Virus record (IMG/VR): IMGVR_UViG_3300013212_000061
Coordinates: 16,025 to 80,024 of that record
DNA: 64,000 bases
Source: a virus
Reading direction: 5' to 3' (one strand)
Position numbers and translations under genes: made by a program
Part shown: positions 35,381 through 45,041 of the stretch, piece after piece
How positions within the stretch are numbered: the first letter of the stretch is position 1
How the letters are laid out: the number at the start of each line of letters is the position of its first letter
The notes under the pieces: generated by a model
What the model saw: only the letters and a program-made list of their open reading frames with translations
What the model was told of the DNA's origin: nothing
Databases searched by the model: none

Positions 35381-37315
35381 ATGGTAACTAAATATACAGC
35401 AAATGAATATGGTGATTTTTTTGTCGCATCTATTCAACAACCATATCTTAATGTAATTCGCGTACTTGATTGGAACATCGTTGCGGGTGTTAAAAAAAGA
35501 AACATGACTGGTAATGTAACCGGATCAAGCGCATCAACTCATGTCTATGGATATGAAACTCAATTTGATACATCATTTGCTGGTGGAGATTCTATAATTA
35601 TTGGTAATATAACATATCAAATAGATGTTGTTATTAGCAATACTGAATTGACTGTTACTGAACCTTTACAATATAATTTTACAAATGCTCAATACTATAC
35701 AACACCAGATACTGTAACTTTTTTTGAGTATGAATTTAGATGGTCCACAACCGGCAAATCTTTTTCTGAGTTTGTTCCATTAAATCATGAAATAGGACCT
35801 GGAGACATACAAGGAATTACATTTGACCACCTAAAACCTCTTTACATTGATGTTAAGTCTGAAGTTGCTGGATTAGCTACTGGAAATACTATAACATTCC
35901 TTTCAATAGAATTTACAATTGAAACTGAGGCCGGAATAATTGAATCATGTCCTAATTTTTGTACTGATTGTACCGACCCTTTTGCAATGAATGGTTGTGC
36001 AAATATTCAAGTTACATGCAATACATTAAATCAATTCAATCCTTATGCTCTTACCAAATCGGTTAAAATGTATAAGCAACTTGTCAATATTGTTAATGGC
36101 ATCTTTGGACATCAAGTTACTTATTTTAAGACAGAACCCGATGCAAGAACAACGGATGTTATTTTAATGGAATATTCATTGCATAACGTAACCGACAAGC
36201 AAACAATAAAGATAATGGTTCCAGATAATGAATTTCCAACTGAATCACATACTTATGATATATTTGGAATTGAATTAGAGGATTTTGAAATTCATATAAC
36301 TGCTGAAGAATTTGAAACACATTTTGGAGCAGGAAAATATCCAAGAAACAAGGACTATATGTTTATTCCGATCATTAATAAAATGTACGAAATAAATTCT
36401 GTTTCCCTAGCAGATGAATTTAATAGAAGCCACTCATATTGGAAAGTTAAACTTGTTAAATATCAAGACCGCGGGGATGTTATCAAAGGACAATTTGATG
36501 ATGACACTGACGTGCTAATAACTGGAATTGAAGAAATATTTGGAGAGAGAATTCAAGACGAATATAAAAAGAATCTTAAGCCGGAAATATTCCAAACAGT
36601 TATTGATAAACATCACGATGGAATCCGAACTTTTGTTGATAGAAAACTTAGAATAGTTGATTATGAATTAAAAAATAGATGGACTATTGTCAGCAAAAAT
36701 CATTACAATTTTTTAAATATGACAACAGGAGATTCTGCTGTAATTTATGAAGCACAATCCGAAGTTAAGTCTGGAAATAGTATTGCATTCTCTTCATGGT
36801 TTGCCCCTCGATTTGCAACAAATTCAACTTTAAATTACAGATTAATTGGAGATACTGCAGATAAGTTTGAAATAACAATAAGTAATACTGAATTAGTTGT
36901 TACAACTCCACAAGGTACACAATACTTTATGCATGGAATAACGTTTAACCCTGCAAAATGGTATGGCTATGTTGTTAATATCAATAATGAATTTCTTCAA
37001 ATGTCTGCATCAATATACAGTCTTGATACTTCAAACAATATGATGCTTCCTCAAAGTGCTGAAAATAATTTAACTAATGAATTTACTCAGATAGTACCTC
37101 AACTTGAAGAGCAAATCTGGACTTCTCAAGCAAAATTTGAATTAGTTGCAAATCAAATGTTAATGACAAACATTAGAGTATTTAGTACTCCTATTGAATT
37201 TGAACAGCATTCAAATATTTTAAATCAATATGTTGTGCGAGATAATCAACTTGCAATTATTGTTGATAATGCAATTCCAAGCATAGGATTCCAAAAATAT
37301 GCCAACCCTCGTTAA
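35381..37315 (+). CDS. Large neck/structural protein (gp14-like core, LamG-like C-terminus)
   Basis: 644 aa. The middle part (EDFEIHITAEEFETHFGAG-KYPRNKDYMFIPIINKMYEI, then SYWKVKLVKYQDRGDVI) resembles the conserved core of gp14 neck proteins of T4-like cyanophages. Before it are four cysteines in CPNFCTDCTDPF and more in GCANIQVTCN, a possible metal or disulphide site. C-terminal residues about 460-590 look like a concanavalin/LamG jelly roll (SIAFSSWFAPRF ... FNPAKWYGYVVNI). Located directly before terminase genes, as gp13/14 are in T4. Assignment by pattern and position. Confidence 0.55.
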   Translation: MVTKYTANEYGDFFVASIQQPYLNVIRVLDWNIVAGVKKRNMTGNVTGSSASTHVYGYETQFDTSFAGGDSIIIGNITYQIDVVISNTELTVTEPLQYNFTNAQYYTTPDTVTFFEYEFRWSTTGKSFSEFVPLNHEIGPGDIQGITFDHLKPLYIDVKSEVAGLATGNTITFLSIEFTIETEAGIIESCPNFCTDCTDPFAMNGCANIQVTCNTLNQFNPYALTKSVKMYKQLVNIVNGIFGHQVTYFKTEPDARTTDVILMEYSLHNVTDKQTIKIMVPDNEFPTESHTYDIFGIELEDFEIHITAEEFETHFGAGKYPRNKDYMFIPIINKMYEINSVSLADEFNRSHSYWKVKLVKYQDRGDVIKGQFDDDTDVLITGIEEIFGERIQDEYKKNLKPEIFQTVIDKHHDGIRTFVDRKLRIVDYELKNRWTIVSKNHYNFLNMTTGDSAVIYEAQSEVKSGNSIAFSSWFAPRFATNSTLNYRLIGDTADKFEITISNTELVVTTPQGTQYFMHGITFNPAKWYGYVVNINNEFLQMSASIYSLDTSNNMMLPQSAENNLTNEFTQIVPQLEEQIWTSQAKFELVANQMLMTNIRVFSTPIEFEQHSNILNQYVVRDNQLAIIVDNAIPSIGFQKYANPR

Positions 37316-37319
37316 TTTC

Positions 37320-37329
37320 GATATATAAT
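37320..37329 (+). promoter_or_regulatory. T4-like late promoter (GATATATAAT)
   Basis: Consensus box 19 bases before the small terminase ATG. Confidence 0.8.
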
Positions 37330-37347
37330 TTAATAAAACAAATTTAT

Positions 37348-37992
37348 ATGTCAGAAAATAAAAGTATAAAAGACCAGGCAGAGGATATCCGAAAGGACCT
37401 AGATGAGTTAATTGGAGCCAGCGCCGGAGAAATATCTCAAGTAATCGAAACTGATGTAGAACTTCCAGCAAGAAGACCTCAAAATCATGTCAGTTTTGCT
37501 GAACTTAAAGAGAGCTCTACCAGAAAGGCTAAGAAAACTATTACCGCCTTAATGAAGTTCTACTTAGACGCAGATATTATAGAGCAAGACGAGTATATTC
37601 AAGCTAAAAAGAAGATGGACGAAATGACAATGAGTTCATTAGTCTATCAACTTCAAGCCGGAGAGCGGGCTCTTACAACCCTATTGGATGCTATTGAAGA
37701 TGGAGAAGTTGCACCAAGAATGTTTGAAGTACTGGCAACACTACAAAAATCAATGCTCGATATAATCAAATCTCAAACAATGTATTTAATGGCAACTGAA
37801 GAAAGTGCCAAAAGAATTGCAAGAGATATTGAGATATACAGAAAACGAGATAACATCAGAGAAATAGAAGTTTCAGGTGGAGACCCAGGCTCAGGAAATG
37901 TTCAAAGAGGTACTAAAGACCTAATGAGAATGATTCGCGAAGGAATTGATTCTGCCGAAACTGACGTTCAAGATGTTGAAATAACCGAATAA
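37348..37992 (+). CDS. 16: Terminase small subunit (gp16-like)
   Basis: 214 aa, T4 gp16 is 164. The central helix PRMFEVLATLQKSMLDIIKSQ matches T4 PRHMEVFATLMGQMTTTN in character; flanks are helical and charged, consistent with the coiled-coil ring that regulates packaging. Precedes the large subunit by one base, the standard 16-17 pair. Confidence 0.8.
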   Translation: MSENKSIKDQAEDIRKDLDELIGASAGEISQVIETDVELPARRPQNHVSFAELKESSTRKAKKTITALMKFYLDADIIEQDEYIQAKKKMDEMTMSSLVYQLQAGERALTTLLDAIEDGEVAPRMFEVLATLQKSMLDIIKSQTMYLMATEESAKRIARDIEIYRKRDNIREIEVSGGDPGSGNVQRGTKDLMRMIREGIDSAETDVQDVEITE

Positions 37993-37993
37993 T

Positions 37994-39829
37994 ATGTCAA
38001 ATGAAAACTATATAGGTGATAATAAATGGATCCCTAGTGGAGATTCAGAAAAGGATGCACAAAAACTAGTATGGTCAACTAAGATTATTAATGACTTAAT
38101 GGTTGCCTTGGATAAAGGTTATAGACCCCAAGTCAGTATGCCTTTCTACGAAGGAAAACAATTCTTACGTAGAGGTAATATTGTATTTGAGTATACTGAA
38201 GCAGAACTTAAAGAAATTACAAAGTGCGCAAATGATATTGTTTACTTTGCAGAGAAATATGCAGTTGTAATGACTGATAATGGTATTCAACAAGTAAAAC
38301 TTAGAGAATACCAAAAAGACCTATTAAGGGACTTTCAACACAACCGATTTAATATTGTCCTAGCATCCAGACAGATGGGTAAAACTGTAACTGCCAGTAT
38401 TTTTAATGCATGGTACCTTACATTTAACTATGACAAAACAACCTTACTACTTGCAAATAAATCTGAATCAACAAAAGAGATTATTGACAAGGCTAAAGTT
38501 GTAATTGAGAACCTTCCATTCTTTATGAAGCCGGGAATTATCAAATATGATGTAATGAACGTAAGGGCTGATAATGGTTGTAGACTTGTTGGTCAGTCAA
38601 CTACAGCTAAGTCAGGTATTGGTTTTACTATTCACAATTTATATCTTGATGAGTTTGCTCACGTTCATCCAACGATTGTAAACTCATTCTATGAAAACGT
38701 TTACCCTACACTTTCTGCCTCAAAGATTTCTAGAATCAATATTACCAGTACACCAAATGGATTTAATAAGTTCTATGAAATTTATTCCGATGCTGAAAAA
38801 GGTAATAATGAGTACAAAGCAACCCGAATAGATTGGTGGCAACATCCTGATAGGGACGATGCTTGGTATAAAAGAGAACTTGGAAACTTAGGTTCTGAGG
38901 ATGCTTTTAATAGACAATATGGTAATGAGTTTACCAGCTCATCTAGTTTATTGCTAAGTCCTGGTACGATGAAAAATATCAGAAAGAATGCTAAGAAATT
39001 TGTTTGGCATGATATTGAAGAGTTTGAAAATGCCCATATTGATACTCAAGGATTCCTTTCATTTAACCCTGGCTTTGATATTGAAGAGGCCGCAAACGAA
39101 GAAAAATATTACCTATTTACAGTTGATATTGCAGAAGGGAATGGAGGAGACTATTCGGTTATAAATATGTTTGAAGTTGAACCACTTCCGGATAAAGACA
39201 TAGAAAATTATATTAATCCAGGAGCGATGTATGATTTTTTTAGAATTAATCAAGTTGGAATATTCCGAAGCAATGAGCATCCAATCGAAGACTTTGCAAA
39301 AATCTTATACATATTGGCCCTTGATGTATTTAATGCTGAAAATGTTAAATTGATTATTGAATATAATACTTATGGAAGTATCTTATTACAGTACCTTTCA
39401 ACAGTTTTCCCAGGGAGAAATGAATTTGAAGATGAATTGGTCCTAAGATTTAAACATCGACATGATGCAAAAGCACCAAAACCTGGAATTAGATTAAAGT
39501 CTGATAATAAATCAGTTTTCTGTCAAAACTTTAAAAAGTTTATAGAAATTAATCGCGTTAAGATAAATGATATACAAACAGTCCAAGAGGCCAGTCTTTT
39601 TGGAATCGTTAAAAATGGAAGCTATGGAGCCCAGATGGGAAATGATGATTCAATCATGACATGCATTACAGCAACTGAATTTTTTACAACGGTAGATTAT
39701 GCAGATTATGTTGAAGAGCTATTGGATATTATAGAACCTGAAAAGCACTCACTTATGGAAAAAATATTATATAAAAATAATGATTTTCAAGGAGATTTAC
39801 AATTTGATATTTATTCATTACTAGACTAA
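37994..39829 (+). CDS. 17: Terminase large subunit (gp17)
   Basis: 611 aa (T4 610). Packaging ATPase and headful nuclease. Walker A SRQMGKT (about 125-131), Walker B LYLDEFAHV (about 216-224), coupling motif INITSTPNG, and an RNase H-like nuclease domain beginning FTVDIAEGNGGDYS (near 376), with further acidic residues in LIIEYNTYG and NDDSIMTC. Intact. Confidence 0.96.
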   Translation: MSNENYIGDNKWIPSGDSEKDAQKLVWSTKIINDLMVALDKGYRPQVSMPFYEGKQFLRRGNIVFEYTEAELKEITKCANDIVYFAEKYAVVMTDNGIQQVKLREYQKDLLRDFQHNRFNIVLASRQMGKTVTASIFNAWYLTFNYDKTTLLLANKSESTKEIIDKAKVVIENLPFFMKPGIIKYDVMNVRADNGCRLVGQSTTAKSGIGFTIHNLYLDEFAHVHPTIVNSFYENVYPTLSASKISRINITSTPNGFNKFYEIYSDAEKGNNEYKATRIDWWQHPDRDDAWYKRELGNLGSEDAFNRQYGNEFTSSSSLLLSPGTMKNIRKNAKKFVWHDIEEFENAHIDTQGFLSFNPGFDIEEAANEEKYYLFTVDIAEGNGGDYSVINMFEVEPLPDKDIENYINPGAMYDFFRINQVGIFRSNEHPIEDFAKILYILALDVFNAENVKLIIEYNTYGSILLQYLSTVFPGRNEFEDELVLRFKHRHDAKAPKPGIRLKSDNKSVFCQNFKKFIEINRVKINDIQTVQEASLFGIVKNGSYGAQMGNDDSIMTCITATEFFTTVDYADYVEELLDIIEPEKHSLMEKILYKNNDFQGDLQFDIYSLLD

Positions 39830-39830
39830 T

Positions 39831-39960
39831 AAAGGTCTCTGATACTACGTTATATTTGGTCGTTCTTTGTTTCATAAGTATACCTCCAGAGACCTTTTTA
39901 ATTTCAATAAGGAAATAAAGATATATAGAATAACGACTAAATATAATTATTAACTTATGA
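39831..39960 (+). promoter_or_regulatory. Hairpin with loop complementary to downstream endonuclease leader and start codon
   Basis: An 11-bp stem (39831-39841 with 39887-39897) ends in a T5 run and can terminate the gp17 transcript. Inside its loop, 39850-39864 can pair for 15 bases (one G-U) with 39932-39946, and 39872-39879 can pair 8 bases with 39953-39960, covering the ATG at 39957. A late-like box (GATATATAGAAT, near 39919) lies between. The pairings cross, so they would form a pseudoknot. The ten bases GTTTCATAAG at 39869 recur in the similar element at 58282. Confidence 0.65.
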
Positions 39961-40559
39961 TAAAATATCACTATGTGTATAGAATAACTAACACAAAACT
40001 CAACAAACACTATTATGGTTCAAGAACATCTCAAATAGAACCTGCAAAAGATTTGGGACATAAGTACTTTTCAAGTTCTTTTGATAAAGAATTTATCAAA
40101 GACCAAAAGAACAATCCACAGGATTATAAATACGTGATAGTTTCTAAATTTAATTCACGAAAAGAGGCTCTAGAATTAGAAGTTAAACTACACACAAAAT
40201 TTAACGTAGGAGTTAACAATAATTTTTATAATAAAGCTAGAGCAACTTCTTCAAAATTCACAATGGAAGGAACCAAAATATCGGAAGAAACTAGACTAAA
40301 GCATATTGGCGAAAATAATGGAATGTATGCTAAAAATCATACAATTGAATCTAGAATTAAAATGAGTCAATCTAGTAAAAATCCATCCGAAGCTACTCGA
40401 AAAAAAATGTCTGAAAATCATGCGGACGTTTCAGGAGATAAAAATCCAATGTATAATAAAAATCATACAATTGAATCTAGAATTAAAATGTCAAAGCCAA
40501 AGACCGAAGAACATCGTCGCAAAATGTCCGAAGCGGCAAAAAGAAGATACTCTAAATAA
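39957..40559 (+). CDS. GIY-YIG homing endonuclease with NUMOD3 repeats
   Basis: 200 aa. N-terminal YHYVYRITNTKLNKHYYGSR is the GIY-YIG catalytic start. The second half carries repeated NUMOD3 DNA-binding motifs (NNGMYAKNHTIESRIKMS, NPMYNKNHTIESRIKMS, TEEHRRKMSEA). Free-standing mobile gene between terminase and sheath genes. Two motif copies share identical DNA (AAAATCATACAATTGAATCT), a sign of recent duplication. Translation may be blocked by the upstream element until a late promoter fires. Confidence 0.88.
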   Translation: MIKYHYVYRITNTKLNKHYYGSRTSQIEPAKDLGHKYFSSSFDKEFIKDQKNNPQDYKYVIVSKFNSRKEALELEVKLHTKFNVGVNNNFYNKARATSSKFTMEGTKISEETRLKHIGENNGMYAKNHTIESRIKMSQSSKNPSEATRKKMSENHADVSGDKNPMYNKNHTIESRIKMSKPKTEEHRRKMSEAAKRRYSK

Positions 40560-40637
40560 AAAGACATATACGATTTATTGGTATAAAATCCATTTTAATT
40601 TAGATATCTAATAAAAGAAAAAAATATAATTAAAATT

Positions 40638-42917
40638 ATGGCACTAAGTCCGCAATTATTAAATTTTAAGAGCTCAGGAGTTTATAGACTTGAGTTTGAT
40701 AAATCTCAAACAGCAAATATAAATGTTGAGACTCTTAGATTAATGGTAGGTCACTCTAAAAAAGGTCCTTACAACACACCAGTTTTGATTGATTCAGTTG
40801 AGACACTTACTAATGTGTTTGGAAACATTGATAAAAGTTTAGAAAAAAAAGGAATGTTTTTCCACAGATCGTGTATCGAAGCTCTTTCAAGAGGTCCTAT
40901 ATTGGCCTTAAATCTTGAACAATTCACAAACTTAGATATTACATCTTACCAAAGTCCAGTAACTTGTGGAGGCGCTGGAGCAGTTAACATTACATCAGAC
41001 AGTGGTACTGATGAATATAGCAAGTTTTTTGATAATGATAAATTCATGGTTCCTTCAGATACTGCTACACTAGCAACTATTAACCCTGATAACGATCACA
41101 TTTTAAACTTTGTAAATATTAAACAAGATTCAATTACAATTATTGTAAGACAAGCACAAGACGTTAAAGAATTTGACTTAACTGCAAGAGAATGGTATGG
41201 TGTTGGAAATGTCCCAGAATACTTAAATGATTTTGACAAAATGTCAGATTTTATGATTGACGTATTCGTATTCAAAGGAGAATTTGATGCTGCAACAATG
41301 GCAAATGACCCGATTTATTCTGCTTACTTTACAGCAGACGGTTTAGATAAAACAAAACTTGCACAATTTGCAAACTTAAGACAAGTTAGTTTAATTGCAC
41401 AATACACCGGTTCTATCTTACCAGGATTTAAAGACCTTGAAGGTAGAAACTTATACATTGAATCAACTATTAATGCAGAGGCCAGAAGAACTGGTTTATT
41501 CTGTGCAGTTAATGAAGATGCAGTTATGGACGAACAAGGAACTCAAGTTGATTTTGTTGGACATGTACATAATAGTGCTAATAGTTACGAACTACTATCT
41601 CACTATGTTCCTGTAGGTGATAGAGAAACTACTGAAACTTTTGTTGATGGTACTATTGGAACTAATACTTCTTTAGGTTTTTCAAATTTCACTGTAACTT
41701 ATGCAACAGGAGATGAACCTACAACATTCCCAATTACAGTTGGACAATATGTTGATGCCGCTACTACTGATAGACTTGCAAGAGTTAATAGAGTTGCAAA
41801 AGCAATCGATGGTGGAGATACTATTTTTACAGTTTATACTGATGTAGAACCTGCTTATAATGATAGAATTATTGAATCTTATGAAGCTGCTTCTCTAGTT
41901 TATAAAACTTTTGTATTGACAAAAGCATCTATAACTGGAAAAGAAATAAGCGACTATTTATCAGTTCTTTCTGGTGGTAATGGAATCTATGATGCCTTAG
42001 TTGACAAAGACATTATCGATTTTAGATATGTCGTAGATACTTTTACATCTTTTGATGAGAATGGATTAAATAACAAACGTAATCTTTCTCAATTAGCAAA
42101 AGACAGACAAAATGCTGCTGCAATCTTAAATGCACCAACAATTGAAGATTTCAAAAAATCTACAGACCCATCTTTCACCGATGAGAATTTAGCATTTGAT
42201 ACAGCTTATATCGCATCAGGTGGTAATCAAGATAAAAACCCAACCAAAATATATGCCCTACCAAGTATTAATGAAGGTGCAAATTATGCATTCTACTACG
42301 GACCTGGTTTAATCGTAAGTGACAATGGAAAAGACATTATTGTTCCTCCAGCTGCTTATGTTGCTAACAACTATATCGACAAATACACGAATGCTCTTCC
42401 ATGGTCAATCGTTGCTGGTCCAAGAAGAGGAGTTGTTGCAGGTACTAATGTTAAAGGAGTTGAGTATTCATTTGATAAAGGTGATAGAGATATTCTAGAG
42501 CCATTCGGAATTAACCCAATTGTATTCCAAAGAGGAACAGGTTTAACTATCTTAGGTAATAAAACTGCTCAACAATCTATTAAATCTGCGCTTTCTTCTG
42601 CTCACGTAAGAGAGGTACTTATTTATATCCAAGACGGTATGGCAAATATTCTTAAAGATTACATATTTGAATTTAATACTGCACAAACAAGACTTGAAAT
42701 CAAGACCCTTGCAGATGCGTTCTTACAAGGTGTTAAACAAGATAATGGTGTTTATGAGTTTAAAAATGTAATGGACTCAACAAACAATACAAATGAGGTT
42801 ATTGATAATAATATTGGTATAATTGATACTTACGTAGAACCTGTTAAAGGTTTAGAAATTGTAGTTCACAGAACAACAGTTTTAAATACTGGAGAAATTC
42901 AATCAGGTAACCTATAA
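40638..42917 (+). CDS. 18: Tail sheath protein (gp18)
   Basis: Contractile sheath subunit, 759 aa (T4 659). Typical start with SSGVYRLEFDKSQ and the conserved C-terminal domain (YIDKYTNALPWSIVAGPRRG, FGINPIVFQRGTGLTILGNKTAQ, LSSAHVREVLIYIQDGMANILKDYIFEFN). Extra length lies in the outward middle domains. Followed by a late promoter and tube gene. Confidence 0.95.
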   Translation: MALSPQLLNFKSSGVYRLEFDKSQTANINVETLRLMVGHSKKGPYNTPVLIDSVETLTNVFGNIDKSLEKKGMFFHRSCIEALSRGPILALNLEQFTNLDITSYQSPVTCGGAGAVNITSDSGTDEYSKFFDNDKFMVPSDTATLATINPDNDHILNFVNIKQDSITIIVRQAQDVKEFDLTAREWYGVGNVPEYLNDFDKMSDFMIDVFVFKGEFDAATMANDPIYSAYFTADGLDKTKLAQFANLRQVSLIAQYTGSILPGFKDLEGRNLYIESTINAEARRTGLFCAVNEDAVMDEQGTQVDFVGHVHNSANSYELLSHYVPVGDRETTETFVDGTIGTNTSLGFSNFTVTYATGDEPTTFPITVGQYVDAATTDRLARVNRVAKAIDGGDTIFTVYTDVEPAYNDRIIESYEAASLVYKTFVLTKASITGKEISDYLSVLSGGNGIYDALVDKDIIDFRYVVDTFTSFDENGLNNKRNLSQLAKDRQNAAAILNAPTIEDFKKSTDPSFTDENLAFDTAYIASGGNQDKNPTKIYALPSINEGANYAFYYGPGLIVSDNGKDIIVPPAAYVANNYIDKYTNALPWSIVAGPRRGVVAGTNVKGVEYSFDKGDRDILEPFGINPIVFQRGTGLTILGNKTAQQSIKSALSSAHVREVLIYIQDGMANILKDYIFEFNTAQTRLEIKTLADAFLQGVKQDNGVYEFKNVMDSTNNTNEVIDNNIGIIDTYVEPVKGLEIVVHRTTVLNTGEIQSGNL

Positions 42918-42921
42918 TCGT

Positions 42922-42931
42922 GATATATAAA
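42922..42931 (+). promoter_or_regulatory. T4-like late promoter (GATATATAAA)
   Basis: Box 21 bases before the tube protein ATG. Confidence 0.75.
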
Positions 42932-42951
42932 AAAATAAAAATTAATTAAAC

Positions 42952-43506
42952 ATGGGATTACCACACTATAATCAAGACCAAACGTCTAGAAAAGGTAGAA
43001 ATTTTGAACCAATCCAGCCTAACCTGTTTGAAGTTACCGTACTTCCACCAGCTGGTGTTGCAGATGCTCCACTACTTTTACAGCACGTTAATTCAATCTC
43101 AGGATTAGAATTATATAAAGAAATTGCTGCAGTAGAACAAAAATACAAATGGGTTACTAGATCTTTTGCTGGTATGCCTGACGAAACTGCAGTTGATGTA
43201 ACTATTAACTTCTCATTAAACTTAAATGAAGCAAATCAGGCTTATTTATACAAGTCAATGAGACAATGGTATAACTTAAGATATGACCCTCAAACAGGTA
43301 CAATGGGACTTAAAAAAGATTACGTAGGTACTATTGTTATTGTACAGTTCAACAGAGCTGGAGATATTTATAGAACAGTAACTTTAGAAGATTGCCAAAT
43401 TTCTTCAGCTTTAGGTTTTACTACTGAATTAAACTACGAAACTAAAGATGCAGCTGCGTTAGAAGTAACATGGAGATGTGATGCTTGGAAAGAAATACTA
43501 GCATAA
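42952..43506 (+). CDS. 19: Tail tube protein (gp19)
   Basis: 184 aa (T4 163). Matches the family: FEPIQPNLFEVTVLPP start, HVNSISGLE, SFAGMPDETAVDVTINFSLN, YDPQTGTMGLKKDYVG and the end LEVTWRCDAW. Hexameric rings form the inner tail tube. Own late promoter and terminator. Confidence 0.93.
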   Translation: MGLPHYNQDQTSRKGRNFEPIQPNLFEVTVLPPAGVADAPLLLQHVNSISGLELYKEIAAVEQKYKWVTRSFAGMPDETAVDVTINFSLNLNEANQAYLYKSMRQWYNLRYDPQTGTMGLKKDYVGTIVIVQFNRAGDIYRTVTLEDCQISSALGFTTELNYETKDAAALEVTWRCDAWKEILA

Positions 43507-43520
43507 TTATTTAACAAAGT

Positions 43521-43554
43521 ATAGGGAATGATTGATTTGTTCCCTATATTTTTT
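43521..43554 (+). terminator. Terminator after tail tube gene
   Basis: ATAGGGAA...TTCCCTAT 8-bp stem with T6 tail. Confidence 0.9.
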
Positions 43555-43592
43555 GAAACAAAAACATAATATAATGATAATATAATATATTG

Positions 43593-43808
43593 ATGGATAA
43601 ACTAACCAAGAAGTTACAGGTCCTATTATCAGAAGATGAAGTAGCTTTAATTAATCGAATAATACTCACTGAAGCTATCGAAAACGGACAGCGACCAATT
43701 TCAATTTCAGCATTTATTAGAGATGTTATAAGGACCGAAATAGACAAAAGATCAGAAACAATCACAAAATTTAATAAAATCGACATTAAAAAACTTAAAA
43801 ACAAATAA
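43593..43808 (+). CDS. Small protein, possibly ribbon-helix-helix
   Basis: 71 aa: MDKLTKKLQVLLSEDEVALI then a helix and SISAFIRDVIRTEIDKRS, resembling the RHH pattern (strand, helix, S-x-S-x-F-I-R-x-x-I helix). If so it is a DNA-binding regulator, oddly placed between tube and tail chaperone. ATG 43593 chosen over in-frame TTG 43590. Confidence 0.55.
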   Translation: MDKLTKKLQVLLSEDEVALINRIILTEAIENGQRPISISAFIRDVIRTEIDKRSETITKFNKIDIKKLKNK

Positions 43809-43811
43809 TTT

Positions 43812-44789
43812 ATGAGTACAGAAACCGATTCAAATCTAGAAGAACAATATAAAAATATGGTTCAATCTGTCGAAAACCAAGAAGTTCCACAAAATGCAGT
43901 TCCGGAACCAGTACAAGAAGCACCTTTAAATTTAGGAAAGGTTAACATGGAAAGATTTACTGGTGAAAAGGCCGAAGATGCAGATTTCCACCTAGGTTAT
44001 CATACAATTCCATTACTTTCACTACCTTCAGGAGGTATGTTTTACCCAGAAGGAACTCAACTTTCAATTAGATCTGCAAAAGTTGCAGAAGTTAGACATT
44101 TTTCAACTATCGATGAGACAAATGTTTTAGATATTGATGAGAAATTAAATACAATTGTAGATTCTTGTACAAGAATTACATGTACATCAAAAAGATTATC
44201 TTATAAAGACCTTTTAGAAGAGGACCGTTTTTATGTTATTCTTTCTATTAGAGACCTAACTTTTCCAGAGCCAGAATCAAGTTTAAAAATTGAGCACACT
44301 AGCAAAAAAGGAGAGAAACACGACATTGAAATTAAAAAAGACTATTTTCAATACTTTAAAATTCCAACAGAACTTGACAAGTATTATGATTCTGAGTCAA
44401 AATCTTTCTTAGTTGAAACTCGATCATTTGGTACTATTGAAATGAAACCGCCTGCTATCGGAGTTATGCAAAAAATTACTGCATATATTAAAGAGAAACA
44501 GCAAAAAGGACTTAAAGTTGACCAGTCAGTACTTCAAATTATTCCATACTTGCACAAGGATTGGAGAACTTTTAGTGATAAAACAATTTTTGAATTTGAA
44601 ATTGAATTAAACGGATGGACTAATAAAAAATACAATTTGGTTTATACATTGGCTGAAAAAATGAAAGTTGGAATTCAACCAAATATGCTAGTACAATTAG
44701 GGGACGAGGAGGAAGAGGTTCCCATCAGTTTTCGCGACGGAATCAAATCTCTTTTCATTGTTCAAGATATCGCTGGAGAACTTCTTTAA
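43812..44789 (+). CDS. Tail assembly chaperone / T4 gp26-like baseplate hub family protein
   Basis: 325 aa. After an acidic, Pro/Gln-rich N-terminus (1-55) it has LLSLPSGGMFYPEG, LSIRSAKVAEVRHFST and the DIDEKLNTIVDSC pattern typical of the T4 gp26 family. Position between tube and tape measure is that of the G chaperone of many phages. The last sense codon is CTT followed by TAA; a +1 slip joins the next reading frame. Confidence 0.7.
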   Translation: MSTETDSNLEEQYKNMVQSVENQEVPQNAVPEPVQEAPLNLGKVNMERFTGEKAEDADFHLGYHTIPLLSLPSGGMFYPEGTQLSIRSAKVAEVRHFSTIDETNVLDIDEKLNTIVDSCTRITCTSKRLSYKDLLEEDRFYVILSIRDLTFPEPESSLKIEHTSKKGEKHDIEIKKDYFQYFKIPTELDKYYDSESKSFLVETRSFGTIEMKPPAIGVMQKITAYIKEKQQKGLKVDQSVLQIIPYLHKDWRTFSDKTIFEFEIELNGWTNKKYNLVYTLAEKMKVGIQPNMLVQLGDEEEEVPISFRDGIKSLFIVQDIAGELL

Positions 44790-44790
44790 A
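44784..44790 (+). other. Candidate +1 programmed frameshift site, prfB-like (CTT TAA A)
   Basis: P-site CUU with UAA in the A site can slip to UUU, then read AAA, exactly the geometry of the bacterial prfB CUU-UGA site. GGAG lies 5 bases upstream. The new frame continues as FKTKFQIYLKLHMQPSELER, coherent protein upstream of the next ATG. Confidence 0.6.
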
Positions 44791-44820
44791 ACGAAGTTTC
44801 AAATATATCTTAAACTACAT

Positions 44821-45006
44821 ATGCAACCATCGGAGCTTGAGAGATTGGAATACTATGAATTCCATTATCTTGTTAAAGACTTGATAGAGCATATCAAAGA
44901 GGAGAATAAACAGAACCAAGGTCAAAATGATGCAACATCTGGCATGATGGGTAACATGAAAATGCCAAACATGAAAATGCCAAACATCAGTATGCCGAAA
45001 ATGTAA
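44821..45006 (+). CDS. Tail chaperone extension (GT-like), read by frameshift or from its own ATG
   Basis: MQPSELERLEYYEFHYLVKDLIEHIKEEN is typical of the C-terminal extension of tail assembly chaperones; the tail is Met/Pro-rich (NMKMPNMKMPNISMPKM). The frame is open and protein-like from 44758, before this ATG, so the main product is probably a fusion with the preceding gene. Terminator follows directly, then the tape measure gene. Confidence 0.7.
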   Translation: MQPSELERLEYYEFHYLVKDLIEHIKEENKQNQGQNDATSGMMGNMKMPNMKMPNISMPKM

Positions 45007-45009
45007 AAT

Positions 45010-45036
45010 AAAGGGTCCCTAATCGGGCCCTTTTTT
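45010..45036 (+). terminator. Terminator after chaperone genes
   Basis: AAAGGG...CCCTTT stem with GC-rich core and T6 tail. Confidence 0.85.
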
Positions 45037-45041
45037 ATTTG

